Shown piece by piece: positions 1 through 8,944 of a stretch of 35,838 nucleotides of DNA. Position numbers and translations under genes: made by a program. The notes below the pieces were generated by a model. It saw only the letters and a program-made list of their open reading frames with translations, did not search any database and was not told where the DNA came from. Each line of letters opens with the position of its first letter. The stretch's first letter is position 1. Source of the stretch: Ramlibacter sp. (GTDB taxonomy: Bacteria; Pseudomonadota; Gammaproteobacteria; Burkholderiales; Burkholderiaceae_C); NCBI GenBank assembly GCA_021323335.1, contig JAJTCN010000052.1:1-35838 (forward strand). The letters are read 5' to 3'.

Positions 1-639
1 GAGGATGCCCTCCTGCTCCTTGAGCGCATAGCGCTCGGGGAAGTTGGAGCGGATGAACTCGGTGTCGATGGCGCCGTCGATCACGACGTGCGCCACGTGG
101 ATGCCGCGCGGGCCGAGCTCGCGCGCCATGCTCTGCGCCAGCGCGCGCAGAGCGTGCTTGGCGCCGGCGAAAGCCGCGAAGTTGGCGGAGCCGCGCAGCG
201 AGGCGGTGGCGCCGGTGAACAGCATCGTGCCCTTGCCGCGCGGGGCCATGCAGCGGGCCGCCTTGCGCGCGGTCAGGAAGCCGGCGAAGCAGGCCATCTC
301 CCAGATCTTGAAGTACTTGCGCGCCGTCTCGTCCAGGATGCTGGTGGCGACGTTGGCGCCGATGTTGAAGACGAACACCTCGACGGGGCCGATGCGGGCC
401 TCGATGTCGTCGAACAGCGCGTTGACGGCGTCTTCGTCGCGCGCATCGCAGGCGAAGCCGTGCGCCTGGCCGCCTTCCGCGCGGATCTGCTCCAGCAGCG
501 GCTGCAGCTTGTCGAGGTTGCGGCGCACGGCGCACACCGTGTAGCCGCCGCGGGCAAAGCGCCGGGCGATGGCGCCACCGGTGGCGTCACCCGCGCCGAC
601 GACCAGCGCGACCGGGCGCGCGGCGGTATCTCCTGCCAT
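1..639 (-). CDS. SDR-family oxidoreductase-like protein, C-terminus cut by window edge
   Basis: A short-chain dehydrogenase/reductase fold running off the left edge (213 codons visible, N-terminus complete). Residues 8-24 form the Rossmann beta-alpha-beta with a Gly-rich loop (VVGAGDATGG), and FNIGAN at 91-96 replaces the usual NNAG. The active-site region is unusual. The YxxxK motif reads F-A-G-A-K, so the general-acid tyrosine is Phe157 while Lys161 is kept. A Thr/Ser stretch (TGATAS, 142-147) sits where the catalytic serine lies. Such proteins may not be ordinary alcohol dehydrogenases. It starts 6 bp after the stop of the thioesterase-like gene and is the last visible member of the acyl-CoA degradation operon, so a role with an acyl-CoA or fatty-acid intermediate is inferred. 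The substrate is unknown. Confidence 0.85.
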   Translation of the reverse strand, partial: MAGDTAARPVALVVGAGDATGGAIARRFARGGYTVCAVRRNLDKLQPLLEQIRAEGGQAHGFACDARDEDAVNALFDDIEARIGPVEVFVFNIGANVATSILDETARKYFKIWEMACFAGFLTARKAARCMAPRGKGTMLFTGATASLRGSANFAAFAGAKHALRALAQSMARELGPRGIHVAHVVIDGAIDTEFIRSNFPERYALKEQEGIL

Positions 640-645
640 GGACGG

Positions 646-1455
646 TCACTCCTTGTAGTAGACGACCTGGTGCGTCGTGGCCAGCAGCGTACCCTGTTCG
701 TCCCACAGCTGCCCGGCGTGGTCGAAGTAGCCGCCGCCGAAGCCCTGGCCTTGCGCCTGGATCAGCAGGTGGCCGGTGCCCGCGGCGGCCAGGTGCGCCG
801 CGTCGGCGTGATAGTAGACCGTCATGCTGACGGTGCCGATCGGGACGAACTTGGCCCGGCGCAGCCAGATGCGCGGGAAGAAGACGTCGGCCAGTCCGGT
901 GAGGGAGGCGTAGTCCAGCGGGCGCGGCGGCTGGTCGCGCACCCACAGGCGCGTCAGGCTGTCGTCGCGCACGGTGCCGTCCCACTTCGACGGGATGGGG
1001 CCTTCCAGGAAGCGCATCTCGTAGCGCTGCAGCCATTCGACGCCGTGGCGCGGAGTGACCGGCGTGTCCTGCGGCCGCGGCACCTGCGGCATCTGCGTTT
1101 CGTGGCCCTTCCAGGTTTCGCGCCGGGCCGCGGTGAAGACCGTGGCGGTGACCAGCAGCTCGTGGCCCTGCAGCAGCTCCACCGTCCAGTGCTGGGTGGA
1201 GCGGTTGGTGCGCGCCGCGCGCGGGCGGATGGTGAACGGGCCGTCGGCCACCGGTCCGGCGAAGTTGACCGTCATGGCCACCGGTTCGCCGAGGCGGTCC
1301 GGATGCAGCAGCACCGCGTTGAGCACCTGCGCGGCGGTGATGCCGCCGAAGGGGCCGATCATGTTGGCATAGGCCGGGCTGGTGTGGCCGGCGAACGCGC
1401 CGTCGCCCTGCGGCTGCAGCGCGATGGCTTCGTCGAAGACGTGGGGCGTGGTCAT
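646..1455 (-). CDS. Acyl-CoA thioesterase-like double hot-dog protein
   Basis: A 269-residue protein that looks like the TesB/acyl-CoA thioesterase II-like double hot-dog family. The N-terminal half has the conserved GPFGG..AAQVLNA helix (residues 34-46) and a strand containing VNFAGP (63-68). The C-terminal half has a second hot-dog segment ending in an aromatic strand with VVYYKE at the terminus. The family hydrolyses acyl-CoA to free acid and CoA, usually in the cytoplasm. The ATG overlaps the stop of the upstream hydrolase gene (ATGA), which implies translational coupling. In this operon it may release CoA from slow or dead-end beta-oxidation intermediates (inference). The family call rests on the fold pattern and length, without a search. 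Confidence 0.8.
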   Translation of the reverse strand: MTTPHVFDEAIALQPQGDGAFAGHTSPAYANMIGPFGGITAAQVLNAVLLHPDRLGEPVAMTVNFAGPVADGPFTIRPRAARTNRSTQHWTVELLQGHELLVTATVFTAARRETWKGHETQMPQVPRPQDTPVTPRHGVEWLQRYEMRFLEGPIPSKWDGTVRDDSLTRLWVRDQPPRPLDYASLTGLADVFFPRIWLRRAKFVPIGTVSMTVYYHADAAHLAAAGTGHLLIQAQGQGFGGGYFDHAGQLWDEQGTLLATTHQVVYYKE

Positions 1456-2315
1456 GCTGTCGCGGGCGCCGCCATGCCGCGCAGCCAGCCGGCCATGCGG
1501 GGCCACAGGCGCGTCTCCTGCTCGGCGCGGAAGGGGCCGAAGTGGCCGATGCGGCGCAGTGCGAGCTCGGCGGGGCCGATGCGCTCGATCTGGCGCGGCG
1601 CGTTCTCGTACAGGCTGAACAGGCTGTGCGTGCCTTGCAGCGTCATCAGCTCGTCGTCGGTGATGGAGAGCGCGAGCACCGGGAAGCGCACGTTTGCGTA
1701 GGAGCGACGGGCTTGCTCGCCCTCGGCGCCGACGCTGTAGCGCGGGTTGAGGCACCACTTGCGCCACTGCATCATGACGCCGGCCGGCAGGTCGCCCACT
1801 TTGCGCAGCTTGCGGCCGGGGAAGTAGCCGCAGAGTTTGGTGGCGAGGGGAACGAGCACGAACCAGAAGTAGGGGACGATGCGCTTGAGCTGCGGCGCGT
1901 TCTCGCGCCAGTAGCCGCTGCCGGCGGCGATGCTCAGGAGGCCGCTGACCTTGTGCTGGTTGTCCAGGAGTCCGGGCAGTTGCGCGCCGAGGCTATGGCC
2001 GACCAGGTAGAGCGATGCGCCGGGCAGGGCTGCGTGGGCGTGGTCGATCGCGGCGGCGTAGTCGCGTGTCCAGTCGAACAGGTCGGCCTTGAAGCCTTTG
2101 AGGCTGTCGGGCGCGGAGTCGCCGCTGCCACGGTAGTCGAAGGTGGTGACGCGCCAGCCCTGGCTTGCGAGCCATTGCGCGAAGGGTTCGTAGTACGCCT
2201 GCCGCACACCCATGGCGCCGCCAATGACGACGTTGCCTTCGGGGACGCCGGAGGGCTCGAAGACGCGGGCAGCGATGGCGGCGCCGTCGGAGGAAATCAG
2301 GGTGATGCTTCGCAT
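1452..2315 (-). CDS. Alpha/beta hydrolase
   Basis: A 287-residue alpha/beta hydrolase. The nucleophile elbow is GHSLG with Ser108. A plausible acid lies in the ITDDEL segment and the histidine is in the GHFGPF segment near the C-terminus, giving a normal Ser-Asp-His triad order. There is no signal peptide, so it acts in the cytoplasm. The ATG is preceded by a good ribosome site (aggagag, 4 nt away). Family members of this shape hydrolyse esters or thioesters. The operon position between thiolase and thioesterase suggests an acyl ester or acyl-CoA derived substrate, but this cannot be settled from sequence. The stop overlaps the next start (ATGA). Confidence 0.88.
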   Translation of the reverse strand: MRSITLISSDGAAIAARVFEPSGVPEGNVVIGGAMGVRQAYYEPFAQWLASQGWRVTTFDYRGSGDSAPDSLKGFKADLFDWTRDYAAAIDHAHAALPGASLYLVGHSLGAQLPGLLDNQHKVSGLLSIAAGSGYWRENAPQLKRIVPYFWFVLVPLATKLCGYFPGRKLRKVGDLPAGVMMQWRKWCLNPRYSVGAEGEQARRSYANVRFPVLALSITDDELMTLQGTHSLFSLYENAPRQIERIGPAELALRRIGHFGPFRAEQETRLWPRMAGWLRGMAAPATA

Positions 2316-2336
2316 GCTCTCTCCTGTTCTGTCTTC

Positions 2337-2428
2337 CTCCCTCTCCCGCTTGCGGGAGAGGGTTGGGGTGAGGGTTGTGGCGCGCTGCTGCCCTCACCCC
2401 TGCCCTCTCCCGCAAGCGGGAGAGGGAG
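2337..2428. repeat. Inverted pair of palindromic dispersed repeats (empty copy)
   Basis: Two 38-nt units in opposite orientation (2337-2374 and 2391-2428) match with two differences and are separated by 16 nt. Each contains an internal palindrome (TCTCCCGCTTGCGGGAGA) followed by a GGTTGGGGTGAGGG tail. The pair fills the gap between the thiolase stop and the hydrolase start. It belongs to the same repeat family as the copies flanking the DUF559 gene at 3659-4093. RNA from here could fold into a long hairpin that attenuates transcription or stabilises the mRNA between the two genes. Confidence 0.9.
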
Positions 2429-2432
2429 TTCT

Positions 2433-3637
<1,205 letters not shown>

Positions 3638-3641
<4 letters not shown>

Positions 3642-4051
3642 GACTGTCCTTTGACTTGCTCCCTCCCCCCTTGGGGGAGGGTTGGGGTGGGGGCACGGCG
3701 CGCCAACACCCTCAGTTGTTCAAGAATGGCTTCCCGCACGCCGTCATAGTTGGCAAGAGGCGCGTTCGTCGGAAAGCGCAGCACGTGGAAGCCTTGCTCA
3801 CGGAAGAACCGATCGCGTCGCTCGTCGTACTCCGCCTGTTCCGCATGCTGCGACCCATCGAGTTCGACGATGACCTTCGGATCGAGACAGGCGAAATCCG
3901 CGATGTAATTCCCCAGGGGATGCTGCCGCCGGAACTTCACGCCCAGTTGCTCCGCACGCAGGCCGTACCAGAGCTTGCGCTCGGAGTCGGTCATCGCGCT
4001 CCGCAGGGTGCGCGCGTTGCGTTGTGCTGTTGGAGTCGACTGGTTCTGCAT
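3638..4051 (-). CDS. DUF559 (Vsr-like) endonuclease-domain protein
   Basis: A 137-residue DUF559 protein, a family related to very-short-patch-repair and PD-(D/E)XK nucleases. Residues 35-70 hold the core: Q(H)PLGNYIADF, then DPKVIVELDGSQH, giving the Asp and Glu/Asp residues and the QH expected at the nuclease site. The helix RTLRSAMTDSERKLWYGLR at the N-terminus is typical. The last ~15 residues (TPTLPQGGRE) are translated from the left inverted repeat, so the gene and repeat are fused. The whole gene sits between two 36-bp inverted repeats (see that entry) and interrupts an acyl-CoA operon where it has no metabolic role. Its function is unknown; DNA cleavage is inferred from the fold only. 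Confidence 0.85.
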
Positions 4052-4093
4052 GCGAATGCCCCCACCCCAACCCTCCCCCAGGGGGGGAGGGAG
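3659..4093. mobile_element. DUF559 cassette bounded by 36-bp inverted repeats
   Basis: The sequence at 3659-3694 and at 4058-4093 are reverse complements with one mismatch in 36. Each holds a small internal palindrome (CCCCCCTTGGGGGG type) and a GGTTGGGGTGGGGGC tail pointing inward. Between them lies only the DUF559 gene. The repeats match the family at 2337-2428 in their tail (GGGTTGGGGTGAGGG). I see no target-site duplication that I would trust. The arrangement resembles a repeat-borne, nuclease-encoding element, but mobility is inferred. Confidence 0.65.
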
Positions 4094-4103
4094 GAAGAGA
4101 AGA

Positions 4104-6503
4104 TCAGTTGCGTACCGGCTTCCCCGTACTCAGCATCCCCAAGATCCGCTCCTGCGTCTTCGGATGCTGCACCAGCTCGCAGAACGCCCTGCGCTCCAGC
4201 GTCATCAGGTACTCCTCGGTCACCAGCGTGTTCGCGTCGACATCACCGCCCGTCACCACGTTGGCAATCAACGAAGCGATGTGGAAGTCATGCCGGCTCG
4301 CAAACCCGCCATCGCGCAGGTTCACCAACTGCCCCTGGATCGTCGCCTTCGCACTCCGCCCCGCCACCGGGAACATGCGCTTGTGCGGGGCACGGTAGCC
4401 GGCGTCGTACATCGACTTGGCCTGCTGCATCGCCACGTAGAGCAACTCGTCCTTGTGCGGCACGATGATGTCGCTGTCCAGCAAGTAGCCGAGCTTGCGC
4501 GACTCGATCGCGCTCGTGCCCACCTTCGCCATCGCCGCGGCAGTGAAGCCCTCGGTCAGGAACTTCAGCAAATCCTTGTCGGTGCTCGTGGCGGAATTCT
4601 CCGCGGCGCGGCGCGCGATGTAGGTCAGCCCGCCCGCACCCGGCACGAGGCCGACGCCCACTTCCACCAGGCCGATGTAGCTTTCCATCGCCACCACGCG
4701 CTTGGCCGAATACAGCCCCAGCTCGCAGCCGCCACCCAGCGCCAGGCCGCGAATCGCGGAGACGACAGGCACCGCCGCATAGCGCAGCCGCAGCATCGTC
4801 TGCTGCATGAACCCTTCCGCATCCTCGATCGCCGCCACGCCGACCGCAATGAACGCCGGCAATGTGGACTCCAGGTCCGCACCCGCGCTGAAAGGATCAT
4901 CCCCCGACCAGATCACCATGCCCTGGTAATCCTTCTCGGCCATCTCCACCGCCTGCATCAGGCCCTCGCACACCTCGGGGCTGATGGTGTGCATCTTGGT
5001 CTTGAGGCTGACGATCAGCACCTCGTCGTCCAGCGTCCACAGGCGGATGTTCTTGTCCTCGTGCAGCGTGGTGCCGGCCTTCTCGAAGCGAGGACCGCCC
5101 TCGCCGCGCAGCAGCTCGGGGAACAGCTGCCGCTCGTACACCGGCAGCACGCGACGCGGCTCGAACTTGCCCGTGGTGGGATTGAACGAACCCTCGGCCG
5201 TGTGCACGCCGCCCGCATCCGCCACCGGGCCCTTGAACACCCAGTCGGGCAGCGGCGCCTTGGACAGCGCCTTGCCCGCCGCGATGTCTTCCCGGATCCA
5301 CTCGGCCACTTGCAGCCATCCGGCTTCCTGCCACAGCTCGAACGGGCCTTGCTTCATGCCGAAGCCCCAGCGCAGCGCCTGGTCGACGTCGCGCGCGGTG
5401 TCGGCGATGGTGGCCAGGTGCACCGCCGCGTAATGGAAGCCGTTGCGCAGGATCGACCACAGGAACTGGCCCTGCGCACCGGTGCTGTTGCGCAGCAGCT
5501 CGAGGCGCTCGCCGGCCGGCTTGCGCAGCATGCGGCCGTACACCTCGTCGGCCTTCTCGCCGGAAGGAACGTACTCCTCGCTCTCCAGCTCGAAGCGCAG
5601 GATGTCGCGGCCGACCTTCTTGTAGAAGCCCGCCTTGCTCTTCTGCCCCAGGTTGCCCAGCTCCAGCAGCTTGGCGAGCACCGGCGGCGTGCCGAAGCTG
5701 CCGTAGAACGGGTCGGTCTCGGGCGACAGCGTGTCCTGCAGCGTCTTGATGACGTGCGCCATCGTGTCCAGGCCCACCACGTCCGCGGTGCGGAAGGTGC
5801 CGCTGGAGGCGCGACCGAGCTTCTTGCCCGTGAGGTCGTCGACCACGTCGTAGCCCAGGCCGAACTTCTCCACCTCGCGCATCGTGCCCAGCATGCCGGC
5901 GATGCCGACGCGGTTGGCGATGAAGTTCGGCGTGTCCTTGGCGCGCACCACGCCCTTGCCGAGGCCGCTGGTGACGAAGGTCTCCAACTGGTCGAGGATG
6001 GTGGCGTCGGTGGTCGGCGTGGCGATCAGCTCCACCAGCACCATGTAGCGCGGCGGGTTGAAGAAGTGGATGCCGCAAAAGCGCGGCTTCAGCGCGTCGG
6101 GCAGCGCCTCGGACAGCTTGGTGATCGACAGGCCGGAGGTGTTGGACGCCACGATGGCGTGCGGCGCGATGTGCGGCGCGACCTTCTTGTACAGGTCCAG
6201 CTTCCAGTCCATGCGCTCGGCGATGGCCTCGATCACGAGGTCGCATTCGCCCAGCAGGGCCATGTGCTCTTCGTAGTTGGCCTGCTGGATCAGCGCGGCA
6301 TCTTCCGGCACGCCCAGCGGCGAGGGCTTGAGCTTCTTCAGCCCCTCGATGGCCTTGGTGACGATGCCGTTCTTCGGGCCTTCCTTGGCCGGCAGGTCGA
6401 ACAGCACCACCGGCACCCGGACGTTGACCAGGTGCGCGGCGATCTGCGCACCCATCACGCCGGCGCCGAGGACGGCGACTTTCTTCACCTGGAAACGGTT
6501 CAT
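4104..6503 (-). CDS. Fused 3-hydroxyacyl-CoA dehydrogenase / enoyl-CoA hydratase (FadN type)
   Basis: A 799-residue bifunctional beta-oxidation enzyme. The N-terminal NAD-binding domain begins with VAVLGAGVMGAQIA (residues 9-22), followed by the HAD signature (HFFNPP near 145) and the HAD C-terminal helical domains to about residue 430. The C-terminal third is an enoyl-CoA hydratase/isomerase fold (SAGADLES, RGLALGGGCELGL, EVGVGLVPGAGG). HAD first and hydratase last is the FadN order, opposite to FadB. It hydrates enoyl-CoA and oxidises the 3-hydroxyacyl-CoA to the 3-ketoacyl-CoA used by the neighbouring thiolase. I chose the ATG at 6503 because it has AGGAAGG 8 nt upstream and starts directly at the NAD domain; an in-frame upstream extension to 6602 lies in repeat sequence. 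Confidence 0.95.
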   Translation of the reverse strand: MNRFQVKKVAVLGAGVMGAQIAAHLVNVRVPVVLFDLPAKEGPKNGIVTKAIEGLKKLKPSPLGVPEDAALIQQANYEEHMALLGECDLVIEAIAERMDWKLDLYKKVAPHIAPHAIVASNTSGLSITKLSEALPDALKPRFCGIHFFNPPRYMVLVELIATPTTDATILDQLETFVTSGLGKGVVRAKDTPNFIANRVGIAGMLGTMREVEKFGLGYDVVDDLTGKKLGRASSGTFRTADVVGLDTMAHVIKTLQDTLSPETDPFYGSFGTPPVLAKLLELGNLGQKSKAGFYKKVGRDILRFELESEEYVPSGEKADEVYGRMLRKPAGERLELLRNSTGAQGQFLWSILRNGFHYAAVHLATIADTARDVDQALRWGFGMKQGPFELWQEAGWLQVAEWIREDIAAGKALSKAPLPDWVFKGPVADAGGVHTAEGSFNPTTGKFEPRRVLPVYERQLFPELLRGEGGPRFEKAGTTLHEDKNIRLWTLDDEVLIVSLKTKMHTISPEVCEGLMQAVEMAEKDYQGMVIWSGDDPFSAGADLESTLPAFIAVGVAAIEDAEGFMQQTMLRLRYAAVPVVSAIRGLALGGGCELGLYSAKRVVAMESYIGLVEVGVGLVPGAGGLTYIARRAAENSATSTDKDLLKFLTEGFTAAAMAKVGTSAIESRKLGYLLDSDIIVPHKDELLYVAMQQAKSMYDAGYRAPHKRMFPVAGRSAKATIQGQLVNLRDGGFASRHDFHIASLIANVVTGGDVDANTLVTEEYLMTLERRAFCELVQHPKTQERILGMLSTGKPVRN

Positions 6504-6582
6504 TGGCTTGGCCTTCCTGTCATTGGCTGCATTCACTGCGCCGCCGGTACGTTCATCTTGGTCTTTGTACATACTTATCCAT

Positions 6583-6708
6583 GTCATTCCCGCGGGGCGC
6601 ATCTGTCATCCCCGCGGAGGCGGGGATCCAGGGCTCCCATCTTCAATACCGGATGCCCTGGATTCCCGCCTTCGCGGGAATGACGGTTCGGGCTCCGCGG
6701 GGATGACG
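6583..6708. repeat. Nested inverted repeats of the GTCATTCCCGCG family
   Basis: Units at 6605-6634 and 6655-6684 are reverse complements with three mismatches in 30. Partial outer copies lie at 6583-6597 (GTCATTCCCGCGGGG) and 6696-6708. This is a common dispersed intergenic repeat type in proteobacteria. It occupies the space between the DUF2147 stop and the dehydrogenase/hydratase start and could form an mRNA hairpin between the two genes. Confidence 0.85.
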
Positions 6709-6713
6709 ATTCG

Positions 6714-7145
6714 TTAGTTAACCCGCACCCACACCTGCGTGCGATAAAACGGCCCGATATACCCGCGCACCTGCAGCTTTTGCCCGCCGTCGACGGGCGT
6801 CAGCTTCGCCGTGTACTCCTTGCCGTTCTCCGGATCCAGGATCTTGCCGCCGGTCCACACGTCTTCGGACGCAGCCTTCTTGGCCCCGCGAATGATCTCC
6901 AGCCCGATGATCGGCTTGCCCTTGCGCTCGTCCTTGCATTCCTTGCAGACGTCGTCCGGCTTCGCATCCTTCAACAGCCGCTTTTCGATGCGACCCGACA
7001 AAGCGCCGCCGTTGTCGACGATGCGGATCTCGGCCTTGGCCTCGCCCGTCTTGTCGTCGATGCTGCGCCACAGGCCGACAGGCGACTGCTGCGCAAACAC
7101 GGCGCCGGCCACCAGCGCCAGGTTCAAAGCGAGAAAGCGCTTCAT
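6714..7145 (-). CDS. DUF2147 family exported protein
   Basis: A 143-residue protein with a signal peptide (MKRFLALNLALVAGAVFAQ, cleavage after Ala18/Gln19). The mature part matches the DUF2147 pattern: PVGLWRSIDDKTGEAKAEIRI at the start, a CKECK pair of cysteines at 67-70, GLEIIRG, W-x-GGKILDPENGKEYTAKL and a C-terminal RGYIGPFYRTQVWVRV. Family proteins are small periplasmic beta-rich proteins with no established reaction. The start overlaps the acyl-CoA dehydrogenase stop (ATGA), so it is co-translated with a beta-oxidation gene. This pairing is repeated in related bacteria as far as I recall, which hints at a link to lipid or envelope metabolism. Confidence 0.85.
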   Translation of the reverse strand: MKRFLALNLALVAGAVFAQQSPVGLWRSIDDKTGEAKAEIRIVDNGGALSGRIEKRLLKDAKPDDVCKECKDERKGKPIIGLEIIRGAKKAASEDVWTGGKILDPENGKEYTAKLTPVDGGQKLQVRGYIGPFYRTQVWVRVN

Positions 7146-8938
7146 GCCAGCGCCGCGTCCGTGTCCAGCAGGTTCTTCACGCCCGAACGCGCCGTGCGCA
7201 TCAGCGACGCCGTCTCCGGGAACAGGCGCGCGAAGTAGAAGCGCGCGGTCTGCAGCTTGGCCTGGTAGAACGGGTCGGTGTTGCCGGCCTCGATCTCGCG
7301 CAGCGCCACCTGCGCCATGCGGGCCCAGAAGTAGCCGAACACCAGGTGGCCCGCCACGCGCAGGTAGTCGGTGGCCGCGCCGCCCACTTCGTCCGGGTTC
7401 TGGAAGCCCTTGAAGCCGATCTCGGTGGTGAACTTGGTGATCTGGTCGCCCAGGTAGGCCACCGGGTTGATGAACTCGGCCATCTTCTCGTTGACGCCCT
7501 CTTCCTCCACCAGCTGCGCCACCAGCTTGCCGAACTTCTTGAGCGTGGCGCCCTGGTTGCCCAGGATCTTGCGGCCCAGAAGGTCCAGCGACTGCACGGT
7601 GTTGGTGCCTTCGTAGATCATGTTGATGCGGTTGTCCCGCACGAACTGCTCCATGCCCCATTCGGCGATGTAGCCGTGACCGCCGAACACCTGCATGCAG
7701 GCGTTGGTGGCGATGTGGCCGTTGTCGGTGAGAAACGCCTTCACGATGGGCGTGAGCAGCGCGACGATCTCGCCGGACTCCTTGCGCACCTTCTCGTCGG
7801 GGTGGTACAGCTCCTTGTCCAGCAGCATCGTGCAGTAGATGGCCATGGCACGACCGCCTTCGGCATAGGCCTTGGCGGTGAGCAGCATCTTGCGCACGTC
7901 GGGGTGCACGATGATCGGGTCGGCCGGCTTGTCCTTGGCCTTCACGCCGGACAGCGAGCGCATCTGGATGCGGTCCTTGGCATAGGCCAGCGCGTTCTGG
8001 AACGCCACTTCGGTCAGGCCCAGGGACTGGTTGCCCACGCCCAGGCGCGCGGCGTTCATCATCACGAACATCGCCGGCAGCCCCTTGTTGGGCTCGCCCA
8101 CCAGCGTGCCGACGGCGCCTTCCAGCACCAGTTGCGCGGTGGCGTTGCCGTGGATGCCCATCTTGTGCTCCAGGCCGCCGCAGTAGATGCCGTTGCGCTC
8201 GCCCATGGAGCCGTCGGCGTTGACCTTGAACTTGGGCACCAGGAACAGCGAGATGCCCTTGCTGCCCTGCGGCGCATCCGGCAGGCGCGCCAGCACCAGG
8301 TGCAGGATGTTCTCGGCCATGTCGTGCTCGCCGGCGGAGATGAAGATCTTGTTGCCGGTGAGCTTGTAGGTGCCGTCAGGTTGCGGCTCCGCCTTGGTGC
8401 GCAGCAGGCCCAGGTCCGTCCCGCAATGCGGCTCGGTCAGGCACATCGTGCCGGTCCACTGGCCGCTGACCAGCTTGGGCAGGAACAGCTTCTGCTGCTC
8501 CGGCGTGCCGTGCGCGTGCAGCGCCTCGTACGCGCCGTGCGACAAGCCGGGATACATCGTCCAGGCCTGGTTGGCGCTATTGAGCATTTCGTAGACGCAC
8601 TGGTTCAGCGCGAAGGGCAGGCCCTGGCCGCCGAACTCCGGGTCGCACGTCAACGCCGGCCAGCCGCCCTCCACGTACTTGGCATAGGCTTCCTTGAAGC
8701 CGTCCGGCGTCTTGACCTCGTGCGTGGTCTTGTCCAGCTTGCAGCCCTGCTCGTCGCCGATGCGATTGAGCGGGAAGGCCACCTCGGCGGCGAACTTGCC
8801 GCCCTCCTCCAGCACCGCGTTGATGGTGTCGACGTCGATGTCGGAGTGCTTGGTGCACACCTTCAGTTCCTCGGTGAGGTTCAGCACTTCATGCATGATG
8901 AATTGCATGTCGCGCAGGGGCGGCGTGTACGTCGGCAT
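7142..8938 (-). CDS. Large acyl-CoA dehydrogenase
   Basis: A 598-residue FAD-dependent acyl-CoA dehydrogenase of the large (about 600 aa) class. FAD/substrate motifs are MCLTEPHCGTDL (165-176) and NKIFISAGEHDMAEN (196-210). The C-terminal helical domain has MQVFGGHGYIAEWGMEQFVRDNRI and the catalytic-type glutamate is Glu443 in MIYEGTNTVQ. An extra C-terminal region of about 150 residues is typical of this subclass. It catalyses acyl-CoA to trans-2-enoyl-CoA, the first beta-oxidation step. It is the first metabolic gene behind the TetR gene (6 bp gap), so the TetR protein probably controls it. The start fits the conserved MPTYTPPLRDMQF N-terminus. Confidence 0.95.
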   Translation of the reverse strand: MPTYTPPLRDMQFIMHEVLNLTEELKVCTKHSDIDVDTINAVLEEGGKFAAEVAFPLNRIGDEQGCKLDKTTHEVKTPDGFKEAYAKYVEGGWPALTCDPEFGGQGLPFALNQCVYEMLNSANQAWTMYPGLSHGAYEALHAHGTPEQQKLFLPKLVSGQWTGTMCLTEPHCGTDLGLLRTKAEPQPDGTYKLTGNKIFISAGEHDMAENILHLVLARLPDAPQGSKGISLFLVPKFKVNADGSMGERNGIYCGGLEHKMGIHGNATAQLVLEGAVGTLVGEPNKGLPAMFVMMNAARLGVGNQSLGLTEVAFQNALAYAKDRIQMRSLSGVKAKDKPADPIIVHPDVRKMLLTAKAYAEGGRAMAIYCTMLLDKELYHPDEKVRKESGEIVALLTPIVKAFLTDNGHIATNACMQVFGGHGYIAEWGMEQFVRDNRINMIYEGTNTVQSLDLLGRKILGNQGATLKKFGKLVAQLVEEEGVNEKMAEFINPVAYLGDQITKFTTEIGFKGFQNPDEVGGAATDYLRVAGHLVFGYFWARMAQVALREIEAGNTDPFYQAKLQTARFYFARLFPETASLMRTARSGVKNLLDTDAALA

Positions 8939-8944
8939 GGGTGA

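Noticed and set aside
3975..6683. A 902-codon open frame on the plus strand
   Set aside because: Opposite strand of the fused dehydrogenase/hydratase. Translation is low in diversity and no motif is seen.
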